Assembly: GCF_020405205.1 (NCBI RefSeq)
Contig: NZ_CP084469.1
Location: 3,658,001-3,722,000 of the forward strand
Length of the DNA: 64,000 nt
Direction: 5' to 3'
Origin: Natrinema salinisoli
GTDB taxonomy: Archaea > Halobacteriota > Halobacteria > Halobacteriales > Natrialbaceae
Shown piece by piece: positions 1-9,129 of this stretch. The notes under the pieces are model-generated. The model saw nothing but the letters and a program-made list of their open reading frames with translations, ran no database searches and had not been told where the DNA came from. Every line of letters starts with the position of its first letter. Position 1 is the first letter of the stretch. The position numbers and the translations under genes were made by a program.

Positions 1-16
1 CGGTGGATGGACCCGT

Positions 17-1237
17 TCATCCGTTCGCGCCCGTCGGAAGCCGACCGGCGGCGGCGAGCGCGAGCATGACGAGCAGGACGACCGCGATACCGACCGCGAG
101 GAGCCGGAAGGAGTCGTCGAAGGTGATGCCGGCGTCGACCATCGCCCCCAGGATCGCGCTCCCGGTGGCCTGAATCGGCATCATTAGCCCGCTGAACAGC
201 GCGTAGGCGCTCGCGCGGTTCTCGTCCGGAACGGACGCGAGGACGTAGGTGTCGGAGGCGGGGAAGATGCTGTGAATGATGTAGCCCATGCACGCCGTGA
301 CGGCGAGGATCGCCACCGTCCCCTCGACGACGGTCAGCGCGAGCAGGGAGACGAGAAACGCGCCGACGATGCCCAGCAAGAGCGGCAGGAACCGGACCCG
401 GTCGGCGATCCAGCCGGTGACGGCGAACGCGGGGACGCCGGCCAGAAAGAGCAGCGTCAGGACCGATCGCGAAAAGCCCTCGGGGAACTCCTTGACCTCG
501 ACGAGATATGTCACGTAGAAGTTGAACACGCCGTTCCAGACCAGCATCGCCGTACTGACGATCGCCACGGCCGTCGCGACGATCGGCCACTGGCGCCGGA
601 ACGCGCCGATGAGATCGCGATCCAGTTTCCCGGCCTCCGGTAGCGTCGCGCGCCTCGCGGCGACGAAGAGGGCGACCGTCGATCCGATTGCCACCACCGC
701 GATCGCGAGAAAGAGCGCGCGCCACGCCGCGATCGGCCACGTCACCGCGAAGAACGCGCCGACCAGCAACGGCGCGACCACCGCGGCGGTCTGGCTCGAG
801 GTCCCGTGGATCCCGATCGCGCGCCCGACGCGAGACGGGTAGAGTTCGCTGACCAGCGGGTTCGCCGCGACGAAGTAGGCGCTGCTCGCGATCCCCATAC
901 AGAGCGCGCCGACGTAGAGCACCTCGAGACTCCCCGCGGTGGCCGCGAACGCCGACCCGGCGGCCAACAGCCCGCCCGAGGCGAGGATCAGCCAGTGACG
1001 GGGCACTCGCGTCAGGAGGTACCCCGTCGGTATCTGGAGCGCCGCGGCCCCGAGCCAGGCCAGCGTCGCCAACAGTCCGACTGCGGCGGCGCTCGCGTCG
1101 AACGTCGTCCGGAACGGCTCGAGCAGCGGCGCGTAGATCACTCGGCCGAGGTTCACCAGGAAGACCATCGCACACAGCGTCCCGAAGACGCCCGTCCGAC
1201 CGGCGTGCTGTCGTCGTCCGCTCGCCGTCTCGTTCAC
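17..1237 (-). CDS. MFS family transporter
   Basis: This encodes a 406-residue polytopic membrane protein of the major facilitator superfamily. About twelve hydrophobic segments run through its length, with a basic loop (RRATLPEAGKLDRD, near residue 195) in the middle that separates two six-helix halves, as in the family. Short motifs resembling the MFS loop 2-3 signature occur twice (GYLLTRVPRHW and GWIADRVRF). The start is a GTG, which places a short Arg-rich cytoplasmic tail before helix 1; no in-frame ATG precedes helix 1. The substrate cannot be inferred. The neighbouring gene on the other strand is unrelated, so it is probably monocistronic. Confidence 0.85.
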   Translation of the reverse strand: MNETASGRRQHAGRTGVFGTLCAMVFLVNLGRVIYAPLLEPFRTTFDASAAAVGLLATLAWLGAAALQIPTGYLLTRVPRHWLILASGGLLAAGSAFAATAGSLEVLYVGALCMGIASSAYFVAANPLVSELYPSRVGRAIGIHGTSSQTAAVVAPLLVGAFFAVTWPIAAWRALFLAIAVVAIGSTVALFVAARRATLPEAGKLDRDLIGAFRRQWPIVATAVAIVSTAMLVWNGVFNFYVTYLVEVKEFPEGFSRSVLTLLFLAGVPAFAVTGWIADRVRFLPLLLGIVGAFLVSLLALTVVEGTVAILAVTACMGYIIHSIFPASDTYVLASVPDENRASAYALFSGLMMPIQATGSAILGAMVDAGITFDDSFRLLAVGIAVVLLVMLALAAAGRLPTGANG

Positions 1238-1375
1238 ACTGCGGCTGTCTCGTCGAGGGGGTCAACCCTTACGAATCGCAGCGGGGGAGTCACGTCGGCG
1301 CCCGGAGGCGAGGGCCGCGGCCGAGACCGGATAAAGCACCGGTCTTTTTCTTCCCCTCCTCCCTACAGGGTGAAC

Positions 1376-1546
1376 ATGAAATCAGTCCGGAAGGCACTCC
1401 GTGCCGGCGACCTCGAGAAGGACACCTACGATCGACTCGTCTGTGGCGAGTGCGAGAAGCCGCTGAAGACCGAAAACGACCCGGACGAGATCAAGACGGT
1501 TCGTATCTGTCCGGAGTGCGGGGCCGAGTGGAAGGAGATCCGCTAG
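1376..1546 (+). CDS. Small zinc-finger protein (HVO_0758-like)
   Basis: This is a 56-residue protein with two CxxC knuckles (C23/C26 and C45/C48), enough for one zinc-binding site. The spacing and the surrounding sequence (RLVCGECEKPL and RICPECGAEW) resemble the haloarchaeal zinc-finger micro-proteins typified by HVO_0758 of Haloferax. Its molecular role is not known; a regulatory or nucleic-acid-binding role is only an inference. The ATG was chosen because the conserved-looking MKSVRKALRAGDLEKD segment begins there; the frame stays open upstream, but that stretch has no such character. Confidence 0.8.
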   Translation: MKSVRKALRAGDLEKDTYDRLVCGECEKPLKTENDPDEIKTVRICPECGAEWKEIR

Positions 1547-1656
1547 GCATCCGGCAGCCGTCGGTAGGGGGCCTGCGAGTCAGCACAGCACAGACGCGCA
1601 GGTGTGGGTCCGTAACAAACATACGCCATAGTCTGGCGCTTCGGTGCGACGCTGCA

Positions 1657-2847
1657 TCACCGTTCGCCGGCCATCGCGGAAAAGAGCCGTTCTTCGAATT
1701 CTTCGCGGCTGATCCCGTCGGAGGGGCCGATTCCGTTCATGTGATCGACCGAGAGCTGTCCGCCGCCCATTCGCGCGTGGCCGCCCGCGCTGGCCATCGG
1801 AATGTCGCTGATCGCGTGGCGCAGCGTCTCGCCCATGTGGACCCGATCGTCGCGCGAGCGCCCGGACATATGTAACGTCCCGTCGTGTTCGCCGTAGACG
1901 ACGACCGCCGTGACGCCCTCGAGTTGCATCAGTTCGTCCGCGGCCTGCGGAATCGCGTCGACGTTGCCGATCTCGCCGACGTCGCAGGTGGCGAAGGGGC
2001 CCTCGACCCGCTTTTGCGTGATCGCCGTCGCCTTGACCTGTAGTACGTCGTCGCTGACCTGCGGATTGGCAATCCGATCGAGCAGGTCCTCGTCGATCCC
2101 GGAAAACAGCGTCGCACAGGCGTCGAACTCGGCCCGCGAACACCCGTTCGTCAGGTGGTTCGTATCGGACTGGATGCCGTAGAGGAGGCCGGTCGCCAGC
2201 TCCGGCGAGATTTCGAAGTCGCTCGAGCCGTCCTCGCCGGCCATCGTCGCACCGATGTCGTTCAGGTACTCGACGATGATCGTCGACGCCGCGCCGTAGT
2301 CCGTTCGCACGTCGGTGAACTCCGTCCCGGCCCCGTTACCGGGATGGTGGTCGACGACCGCGATCGGCTCGACGGTCTGGGCACCGGTGAATCCCCGCGG
2401 CGTGTTGTGATCGACCAGCACCACCGGACCCGCGGCGAGCTGGGAGCTCGCGTCGATGGACTCGAGGTCCAGATCGAGGACCGTTCGGAACGCGCGGTTC
2501 TCCTGATGGCGAATTTCGCCCGAGAACTGCAACGTGGTGTCGGTGTCGACGGAGTCCGCGATCGCCGCGACGCCCATCGCACACGACATGGCGTCGGGAT
2601 CGGGGTTCGGATGCATCAAGACGGTCACTTCGTCGTGACCGGCGAGCATGCGCTGGAGCCGGACGCCCGGCGGTCGACGAAACCAGCGAATCAGCCACCA
2701 GCCACCGAGAGCGAGCCCCACGACGACGAGAACGAGAAGCGAGAGAACGAGCGGATCGAGAGAACGGACCGAGTCGCTTACTGACTCGGTTACCAACGGG
2801 GTTGCCCCGACGAAGGCACCTCCCGTCGGAGCGCGCCGATAGCTCAT
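1657..2847 (-). CDS. Membrane-anchored DHH-family phosphoesterase
   Basis: A 396-residue protein with one N-terminal transmembrane helix (about residues 33-55, followed by the basic RWFRRPP), then a DHH domain and a DHHA1 domain. The metal-binding motifs are visible: HPNPDPDAM (motif I), VLVDHNTP (motif II), and AVVDHHPG (the DHH triad). The C-terminal half contains the glycine-rich SAGGHARMGGGQ of the DHHA1 substrate-binding domain. DHH/DHHA1 proteins hydrolyse phosphodiester bonds in short oligoribonucleotides, pAp or cyclic dinucleotides; which one applies here is not visible. The membrane anchor makes a nanoRNase or cyclic-dinucleotide phosphodiesterase at the membrane face the most natural guess. 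Confidence 0.85.
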   Translation of the reverse strand: MSYRRAPTGGAFVGATPLVTESVSDSVRSLDPLVLSLLVLVVVGLALGGWWLIRWFRRPPGVRLQRMLAGHDEVTVLMHPNPDPDAMSCAMGVAAIADSVDTDTTLQFSGEIRHQENRAFRTVLDLDLESIDASSQLAAGPVVLVDHNTPRGFTGAQTVEPIAVVDHHPGNGAGTEFTDVRTDYGAASTIIVEYLNDIGATMAGEDGSSDFEISPELATGLLYGIQSDTNHLTNGCSRAEFDACATLFSGIDEDLLDRIANPQVSDDVLQVKATAITQKRVEGPFATCDVGEIGNVDAIPQAADELMQLEGVTAVVVYGEHDGTLHMSGRSRDDRVHMGETLRHAISDIPMASAGGHARMGGGQLSVDHMNGIGPSDGISREEFEERLFSAMAGER

Positions 2848-3004
2848 ACCATGAGATCAAATCGAATCACCAAGAAATTTCCCCCGATTACCCCCGCTAC
2901 GGCCGGTGGACCCCCAGTCTGCTGACTCGTCCGGGTATCGTGGCCGGTAACAGTCGACGGACACCGAGTCGAACGACTACCTCGCGAGTAGCGTGTACAT
3001 CGGG

Positions 3005-3895
3005 TCAGTGGCCGCGATAGGCGTCGATCGCGTCGCGATACCCCTCACGGAAAGTGGGGTAGACGAACTCGTAGCCGAGCGCCCGCAGTTTCTCGTTCGA
3101 GCAGCGCTTGCTCGTCAGGATCCGGCGACGGCCCGCCTCGGAGAGCTCGTCGTCCGCGAGCCGCTCGGACTTCGTCCGCTTCGGCGGCCGCTCGACGTCG
3201 CACTCGTCTGCCAGCCAGTCCGCGAACTCCCACTTCGAAACCGGCTCGTCGTCGACCACCTGGACGACCTCGCCGCGAGCGAGATCCTCCTCGAGCAGGA
3301 ACCGAACCGCGCCGGCGGCGTCGTCCCGGTGGACCATGTTCAGATAGCCTTCCGTCACCGGTCCCTCGAGGTAGCGCTCGAGCCGGTATCGATCCGGACC
3401 GTACAGGCCGGCATAGCGCGCCACGGTCCCGTCGAAGCCGTATCGCTCGGGGTGCTCGAGGGCGATCCGCTCGGCCTCGACGAGCACCTCGGTCTTTTCG
3501 GTAGTAGGATCGAGCGACGTCTCCTCGTCGACCCAGTCACCGTCGTGGTCGCCGTGGACGCCGGTCGAGGAGGTGTACACCAGCCGATCGGGCGCGTTCT
3601 CGCGGTCACCGAACGCCTCGATCGCCGTTCGCAATCCGTCGACGTAGACCTCTCGAGCGGCCGCGGCACCTCGCCCGCCGCTGCTCGCGGCGAAGACGAT
3701 CGCGTCGACGTCCGGAACCGCCGCGAGCGCCTCGCGGTCGGTGACGTCCGCCCGAACCCCGTCGAACCCGGCGCTCTCGATCCGCTCGATGCCCTCGTCA
3801 GACCGGCGGACGCCGATCGGCTCGTGACCGCGAGCCGCGAGCTGTCGGCCCAGTTCGATACCGACGTGCCCGCAGCCGAGAATTGCAACGTTCAT
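3005..3895 (-). CDS. NAD-dependent epimerase/dehydratase-like SDR protein
   Basis: A 296-residue extended short-chain dehydrogenase-like protein. The N-terminus (MNVAILGCGHVGIELG) is a Rossmann dinucleotide-binding motif. A YTSSTGVHG segment matches the region of the catalytic Ser/Thr in the YeeZ-like nucleoside-diphosphate-sugar epimerase group, and a YAGLYGPDR segment follows as in that group. A classical YxxxK is not obvious. The ATG is preferred to a TTG two codons upstream because the Rossmann strand begins directly after it. Substrate unknown. Confidence 0.8.
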   Translation of the reverse strand: MNVAILGCGHVGIELGRQLAARGHEPIGVRRSDEGIERIESAGFDGVRADVTDREALAAVPDVDAIVFAASSGGRGAAAAREVYVDGLRTAIEAFGDRENAPDRLVYTSSTGVHGDHDGDWVDEETSLDPTTEKTEVLVEAERIALEHPERYGFDGTVARYAGLYGPDRYRLERYLEGPVTEGYLNMVHRDDAAGAVRFLLEEDLARGEVVQVVDDEPVSKWEFADWLADECDVERPPKRTKSERLADDELSEAGRRRILTSKRCSNEKLRALGYEFVYPTFREGYRDAIDAYRGH

Positions 3896-4068
3896 GGCCA
3901 AACTCGCGGTCGGTTACACATAATTTCACCGCTCGAGGCTACGTTCCGGTCCTCTTCCCGAGAATTGTCGACCGAACCGATAGTCGATCGGGAGGGTCCG
4001 GTTGCGGACTGCTCTCGAGGTCCGCGGTCGATGGCCGGTTATCCGGCGATGCTGACCGCCGGTCCGAC

Positions 4069-4494
4069 TCAGGGAGCCCCGTCCGCGATCACGTACTGGA
4101 TGTGGACGAACTCGTCGAACGACATCGGCGCTCGTCCCTCGATCTTCTGATGGACTTCCTTCGCGTCCAGATCGATCTCGAGCTCGGTCTCGACGGCGTC
4201 GACGTCGAGCACCGCCGTCGACATCCCGAGGAGCAGGTGCTCGAGGGCCATCGTGACCATCGTCTCCGGATCGGGCTCGCCCTCGGCGAGCGACTGGATC
4301 CGGGCCGCGTCCTCGAGTGCGAGATCGGGGGAGTCGCCCGCGGTGAGCGACTCGAGCGTCTCCCGATCGACGTCGGTTTCGGCTGCGACGGCCGCGGCGC
4401 CGCGGTCGTCGACGATCGCTGCGAGATCGTCCTCGTACTCGGCCCGGAGATCGGCGGGGGAGCCGGGGACGGTCATCCGCTGTTCGTAGAACAT
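4069..4494 (-). CDS. DUF5791 family protein
   Basis: A 141-residue acidic soluble protein beginning MFYEQRMTVPGSP and resembling the haloarchaea-specific DUF5791 family. It appears mostly helical, with a middle segment rich in Glu, Asp and Ala (residues about 35-95) and a hydrophobic C-terminal stretch (SFDEFVHIQYVIAD). The function is unknown. ATG at 4494 was chosen over a GTG three codons upstream. It lies head-to-head with the CetZ gene, with about 170 bp between the two starts, so the two may share a regulatory region; that is only positional evidence. Confidence 0.75.
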   Translation of the reverse strand: MFYEQRMTVPGSPADLRAEYEDDLAAIVDDRGAAAVAAETDVDRETLESLTAGDSPDLALEDAARIQSLAEGEPDPETMVTMALEHLLLGMSTAVLDVDAVETELEIDLDAKEVHQKIEGRAPMSFDEFVHIQYVIADGAP

Positions 4495-4662
4495 ACGGGA
4501 CACGAGGGGAATGCGGCAGAAATGTATTGTGACCTTCGCCGGCGGGCCTCCGGTTGCATGTCACTTTCTCTCGGTACCGATGGCCGAACGCGGCCCCGAT
4601 CCCTCCGAGCGGCGTATCAGATTACCGGAACGTTCAACAGGCCCCACTCGCATGTAAGTGGT

Positions 4663-5745
4663 ATGAAAGTAGCCCTGATCGGAGTCGGTCAGGCCGGCGG
4701 AAACGTCACCGAACGGCTCGCCCGGTTCGACGCGAACATGGGGTACGGAGCCGTGCAGGGTGCGCTGGCCGTTAACTCCGCGGAGGCCGACCTCGAGTCG
4801 CTCGAGTTCGTCGACACGCAGCTGATCGGTGCCGACCGCGTCAACGGCCACGGCGTCGGCGCCGATAACGAACTCGGGACGGAAGTCATGCAGTCGGATA
4901 TCCAGCAGGTCCTCGACGGCCTCGACGGCCGCGTCACGTCGAAGGCCGAGGCGATCTTCGTGGTCGCCGGCCTCGGCGGCGGGACGGGCAGCGGCGGTGC
5001 GCCGGTCCTCGTTCACCACCTCCAGCAGATCTACGACATCCCCGTCTACGCGCTCGGCGTGTTGCCGGGCCGCAACGAGGGGGCGCTCTATCAGGCCAAC
5101 GCCGGTCGGTCCCTGAAGACGCTCCTCCGGGAGGCCGATTCGACGCTGCTGATCGACAACGACGCCTGGCACGAACAGGGCGAGAGCGTCGAGGGAGCCT
5201 TCGAGAGGATCAACGAGAAGATCGCAAAGCGGGTCGGCCTTCTCTTCGCGTCCGGCGAAGCCGTCGAGGGCGTCGGCGAAAGCGTCGTCGACTCGAGCGA
5301 AGTCATCAACACCCTCCGCGCGGGCGGCGTCGCGGCGCTCGGCTACGCGACCGAGATCGCGAGCGATGACAGCAGCGAGAACATCAACACGGCCATGACC
5401 GTCTCGAGACAGGCGCTGCTCACCGGGACGAGCCTGCCGGAGGCGACGACGGCCGACTCGGCGCTGCTGGTCGTCGCGGGCCGGCCCGATGCGATCCCGC
5501 GCAAGGGCGTCGAGAAGGCGCGCCACTGGCTCGAGGACGAGACCGGGAGCATGCAGGTCCGCGGCGGCGACTTCCCGATCGATAGCGACCGACTCGGCGC
5601 GCTGGTACTGCTCGGCGGCGCCGAACGATCCGACCGAGTGCAGTCGTTCATGGAACGGGCTCGCGAAGCGACGGAAGAGGCGGAGTCGGAATCGACCGAC
5701 CACGCCGACCAACTTACCGACGACCGGCTCGAGAACCTGTTCTAG
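4663..5745 (+). CDS. cetZ: CetZ-family tubulin-like GTPase
   Basis: A 360-residue protein of the tubulin/FtsZ superfamily. The N-terminus (KVALIGVGQAGGN) and the nucleotide-binding T4 loop (GLGGGTGSGGAPVL, about residues 104-117) identify it. Compared with FtsZ1 also in this window, it has the CetZ hallmarks: GQAGG rather than GGAGG at the first loop, a long distance to the T4 loop, and an NDAWHEQGESVEGAFERIN region. Haloarchaeal CetZ proteins polymerise with GTP and control cell shape, motility-associated rod formation or related envelope functions rather than division itself. The C-terminal tail (about 30 residues) is Glu/Asp-rich and ends RLENLF, a possible partner-binding peptide. Which paralogue it is cannot be decided here. 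Confidence 0.92.
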   Translation: MKVALIGVGQAGGNVTERLARFDANMGYGAVQGALAVNSAEADLESLEFVDTQLIGADRVNGHGVGADNELGTEVMQSDIQQVLDGLDGRVTSKAEAIFVVAGLGGGTGSGGAPVLVHHLQQIYDIPVYALGVLPGRNEGALYQANAGRSLKTLLREADSTLLIDNDAWHEQGESVEGAFERINEKIAKRVGLLFASGEAVEGVGESVVDSSEVINTLRAGGVAALGYATEIASDDSSENINTAMTVSRQALLTGTSLPEATTADSALLVVAGRPDAIPRKGVEKARHWLEDETGSMQVRGGDFPIDSDRLGALVLLGGAERSDRVQSFMERAREATEEAESESTDHADQLTDDRLENLF

Positions 5746-5798
5746 TCCGTTCTGAAACGTCGGAAGGGCTTTTTACTTCGGGCGCACTGACGGTGGTA

Positions 5799-7733
5799 AT
5801 GACTGACGAGTGGACTGGGGGGATCGTCACGGACCGCGGGGGTGACGGGCCGCCGACCGTCGAGGAGTGGGTCCCGGTTTCGGGCCCCGAACGACCGTCG
5901 GGATTCGGTGACGAGGGGACGATCGCGTATCGAACGACGGTCGCGGATCCGCGGGACGACGAGACCGACCGCGCGCTGCTCGAACTCCGCGGGGTCTCCG
6001 GCCGCGCGGAGATCTGGCTGAACGGCACGCGGCTGGGGACCCACGACTCACCCGTCGTCCCGGGCCGGTTCGAGTTCGACCCCTGCTCCGAGAACGAACT
6101 GCTACTCGTCTGCGAGCGGCCCGAGTCGTTCGCCGGAATCGACGAGACCGACGCGGTTCCGGACCACTTCGGAACGCCGGGGATCCGGTGGGGTATCGAG
6201 GTCGAGTCGCGCCCGCGGAGCTTTATTCGGCGATTCGACGTCCAGCCTCGCCTGGGAACGGATTCCGAATCGGACGCGAGCGCGGATGCGTCCACGGCCT
6301 CGGCCGCGAACGCGGCGGCGGACGGTGCGGGTGCTGCGATCGACGTCACGCTCGAGATCGACGCGGGGGCGGCGATCGACGACGCGGTGACGCTGTCGCT
6401 TCGGCCCGAGGGGTTTCGCGGCGGTGCCGCCATGGAACGCGTCCCAGTCACGGCCAAAGCGGGCGAACGGGTGACGGTATCGAGGACGCTCTCGGTCAGG
6501 GAGCCCTCGCTGTGGTGGCCTCGGGAGTACGGTCCCCAGGATCGGTACACGGTGCGGGCGAAACTCGGCGGCGATAGCGCCGAACGAACCGTCGGACTCC
6601 GCCACGTCGAGCGCGAGGAGGACGGTCTCCTGGTCAACGGTCGGCGTGTCCGAGCCCGCGGATTCACGCGGTTGCCCGGCGGCGATCCCGAGGCGGACGT
6701 TCGTCGGGCTGTCGACGCGAACGCGACGCTGCTTCGGGCGCGCGCACACGTCCCACCGCGATCGTTCTACGAGGCCTGCGACGAGGCCGGGATCCTCGTC
6801 TGGCAGGACCTGCCCGCCAGCGGATCGGAGCTTCCGGTCGAGCGGGGGACGGAACTGGCGACCGCTCTCGCCGAGACGTACGGTCACCATCCCAGTCTCG
6901 CGATGTACGGCGTACAGGATCGGCCGACGGACCCGTACGCGGAGCCCCTCGGAAGCGGTCTGCTCGCGAAACTCGCCGTTCGGTATCGGGCGTGGCGGAC
7001 GTCGGTCGACCACGATCCCGCCGCGGACGTCGCCGACGCCTTCCCCGGCGACCTGCCGGTCGTCCCGGTGACGGGTCCGCCGGGAACCGACCCCGACGCC
7101 GCCCATCTCTTTCCCGGCTGGCGGTATCTCGCTGCCGGGGACGTCGACTGGCTGCTCGAGACCTATCCGTCGCTCGGCGACGTCGTCGGCGGCTTCGGTG
7201 CCGGCTCGCTGACCGACGACGACGCCGATCCGGCGACGATTCCCGGGCTCGAGCCGGCGCTGCTCGAACGGCAGGCGGGCACTGGCGGGATCACACCCGA
7301 ATCCTCACAGGCGTCACAGGCCGACACGCTCAAGACGGTCGCGGAGGCGCTTCGCCGGCGAGAATCCGGCATCTTCGCGGCGTCGACGCTCCGAGATACC
7401 GCGCCGGGCGGTGGGATGGGAGTCTACACTATCGACGGCGATTCGAAACCGGCGTCGGAGGCGATCGCACAGTCCTACGAGCCTATTCAGGCCGTTCTCG
7501 ACGGGCCGACGAGCCCCGGAACGGTCGGCATCACCCTCTGCAACGACACCCGCGATACGCTCGAGGCGATCGTCGGCTGGCGGGCCGGCGACGAGACGGA
7601 CACCGAACGGGTGAGCGTCGACCCGCTCGAAACCGTCCCCGCCGGAACGGCGCGGATTCCCCGGGACGCAGAGCGAGTCGACCTCGAGGTGGCGGTCGAC
7701 GATCGGACGATTCGCAATCGATACGATTTATAA
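5799..7733 (+). CDS. GH2-like protein, probable pseudo-glycosidase
   Basis: A 644-residue protein with the layout of glycoside hydrolase family 2. A jelly-roll sugar-binding domain comes first (about 1-140, including GRAEIWLNGTRLG), then an Ala/Asp-rich insert (about 155-190), an immunoglobulin-like domain (to about 265, ending SLWWPREYG), and a TIM-barrel-like region (DANATLLRARAHVPPRSFYEACDEAG, then VWQDLPASG). The two catalytic positions do not match active family members. Where beta-mannosidases have the acid/base motif GNNE, this has GVQD (near residue 374); where they have the nucleophile motif SEFG, this has GGFG (residues 464-467). A non-catalytic carbohydrate-binding or regulatory role is therefore inferred. 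The ATG at 5799 follows a GTG two codons upstream. No signal peptide is seen, so it should be cytoplasmic. Confidence 0.75.
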   Translation: MTDEWTGGIVTDRGGDGPPTVEEWVPVSGPERPSGFGDEGTIAYRTTVADPRDDETDRALLELRGVSGRAEIWLNGTRLGTHDSPVVPGRFEFDPCSENELLLVCERPESFAGIDETDAVPDHFGTPGIRWGIEVESRPRSFIRRFDVQPRLGTDSESDASADASTASAANAAADGAGAAIDVTLEIDAGAAIDDAVTLSLRPEGFRGGAAMERVPVTAKAGERVTVSRTLSVREPSLWWPREYGPQDRYTVRAKLGGDSAERTVGLRHVEREEDGLLVNGRRVRARGFTRLPGGDPEADVRRAVDANATLLRARAHVPPRSFYEACDEAGILVWQDLPASGSELPVERGTELATALAETYGHHPSLAMYGVQDRPTDPYAEPLGSGLLAKLAVRYRAWRTSVDHDPAADVADAFPGDLPVVPVTGPPGTDPDAAHLFPGWRYLAAGDVDWLLETYPSLGDVVGGFGAGSLTDDDADPATIPGLEPALLERQAGTGGITPESSQASQADTLKTVAEALRRRESGIFAASTLRDTAPGGGMGVYTIDGDSKPASEAIAQSYEPIQAVLDGPTSPGTVGITLCNDTRDTLEAIVGWRAGDETDTERVSVDPLETVPAGTARIPRDAERVDLEVAVDDRTIRNRYDL

Positions 7734-8044
7734 GTGCCTTCCGGACCATGTCACAGCCCGACATGGGAGGATGAGGCCCCTGCTAACGGTTTTCAGGGGT
7801 GTGGTGACCGGTACATTTAAATTATAGGCGCCAATAGTATCAGTCACCAGAACGCCACCGGGGCGCGTATCGCTCGACGATCGATGACAGGAAATCTTAT
7901 TCACCGAGGTTTCGCAGATCGTGAGCAGTCGCTTCGAACGGTCAGTCGGCTATCCCTGACTCTCCCGTCGAGCCGTCGGCGAGGGATTCGGGCCGCCGTC
8001 CGATCGGTTCTCCGGTGCGGGTATGGCACAGAGGATTAACTAAC
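7734..8044 (+). other. Gene-free spacer with two perfect hairpins
   Basis: No protein gene is seen in this 311-bp spacer. It begins with two back-to-back hairpins: 7746-7752 pairs with 7760-7766 (7 bp, 7-nt loop), and 7776-7782 pairs with 7794-7800 (7 bp, 11-nt loop, one G-U pair on the plus strand). A TATA-like ATTTATAA lies over the preceding stop codon (7726-7733), about 25 nt before the first hairpin. A small RNA gene or a terminator are both possible. A second TATA-like stretch near 7893-7899 may serve the next gene. Confidence 0.35.
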
Positions 8045-8926
8045 ATGGTAGACGAATCGAAAAACATCGAACTGACAGAGGACGACCTAGAAAACAAATC
8101 GAAAGGACAGCTCATCAAAATGGCCGGGCAACTGCGAGACCGGCGAAACGAGCTGAACCAGATGGCTTCCGACCGCGCTTCCAAGCGCGACGATCTCAAC
8201 GCGAAGACTCGCGAGAAAGTCGACGAAGCCCAGGAGCACCGCGAGAAACGCGACGAGCTCAACGAGAAGGTCCAGGAGCACAAGGAGAGCCGCAACGAGC
8301 TCAACGCCGAAGCCAACGAGCTCTTCGACAAAGTCGAGCAGCTCAAATCGGACATGGAGCTCGACGAGGGCAAGGACCTCGAGGAGCTCGAGTCGGAGAT
8401 CGAAGACCTCGAGTTCAAACAGCAGACCGAGGTCCTCTCGAGCGAGGAAGAAAAGGAGCTCATCGAGAAGATCGAGGGAAAGCGTGAGGAGTACGAGGAG
8501 CGCAAGCAGAAGCTCGATCAGAACGAGGACTTAGAGGAGCTCGTCGAGGAAGCCGAGGAAGTGCGATCGGACGCCTCCCAGCACCACCAGAAGGTCACGG
8601 AACTCGCCGACAAGGCCCAGGAACATCACAACCAGATGATCGAGGCCTATCGAGAGGCCGACGACATCCGCGACGAGGCCGACGAGATGCACGAGAAGTT
8701 CGTCGAGGCTCAGGAGGCGGCCGACCGCCACCACGAGGACTTCGTCCGCGTCCAGAAGCGCCTGCGCGAACTGGACAAGAAGGAAGAAGAGGAGCGCAAG
8801 TCCGAGCGGGACAAGAAGAAAGAGGAGGCCAAAGAAGAGGCCGAGGAGATCTACCAGAAGTTCAAGGAAGGCGAAACCCTCGAGACCGAGGACCTGATGA
8901 AGCTTCAGAAGACGGGACTGCTCTAA
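8045..8926 (+). CDS. Coiled-coil protein (COG1340-like)
   Basis: A 293-residue, highly charged protein that is almost entirely heptad-patterned helix, dominated by Glu, Lys, Asp, Gln and Arg. Short elements repeat (RRNELNQ, KRDELNEK, SRNELNAE), which suggests internal duplication of a helical unit. The C-terminal part is Lys/Glu-rich (KKEEEERKSERDKKKEEAKE) and ends in a compact EDLMKLQKTGLL segment. It has no membrane segment and no ATPase motifs, so it is not an SMC protein. It fits the archaeal COG1340 coiled-coil group, which is often discussed with phosphoserine-phosphatase-like neighbours but has no proven role. Multimeric scaffold is an inference. Confidence 0.75.
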   Translation: MVDESKNIELTEDDLENKSKGQLIKMAGQLRDRRNELNQMASDRASKRDDLNAKTREKVDEAQEHREKRDELNEKVQEHKESRNELNAEANELFDKVEQLKSDMELDEGKDLEELESEIEDLEFKQQTEVLSSEEEKELIEKIEGKREEYEERKQKLDQNEDLEELVEEAEEVRSDASQHHQKVTELADKAQEHHNQMIEAYREADDIRDEADEMHEKFVEAQEAADRHHEDFVRVQKRLRELDKKEEEERKSERDKKKEEAKEEAEEIYQKFKEGETLETEDLMKLQKTGLL

Positions 8927-9129
8927 GTCGATTCCGTCTACCGCGACTTTCTCCCCGAATTTTCGGGTTTCTCGAGCGTTCGTGTAGTCCTTTCTCTCCC
9001 GATGTGACTGCTCGAGCAGAGCGTGAACTGCCGGTCGGGACCTGGGACTCCCAGTGGGTAGTCGTCCGTTCATCCGCTACACCCTCGTAATAGTCCCCCG
9101 GCTGTTCTCACCGGTCACGTTTTCGCGGA

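Noticed and set aside
7746-7815. Reading the 7.7 kb hairpins as an H/ACA guide RNA because an ACA follows
   Set aside because: There is no room for a pseudouridylation pocket between the upper stem and the ACA, so the required lower stem does not form.
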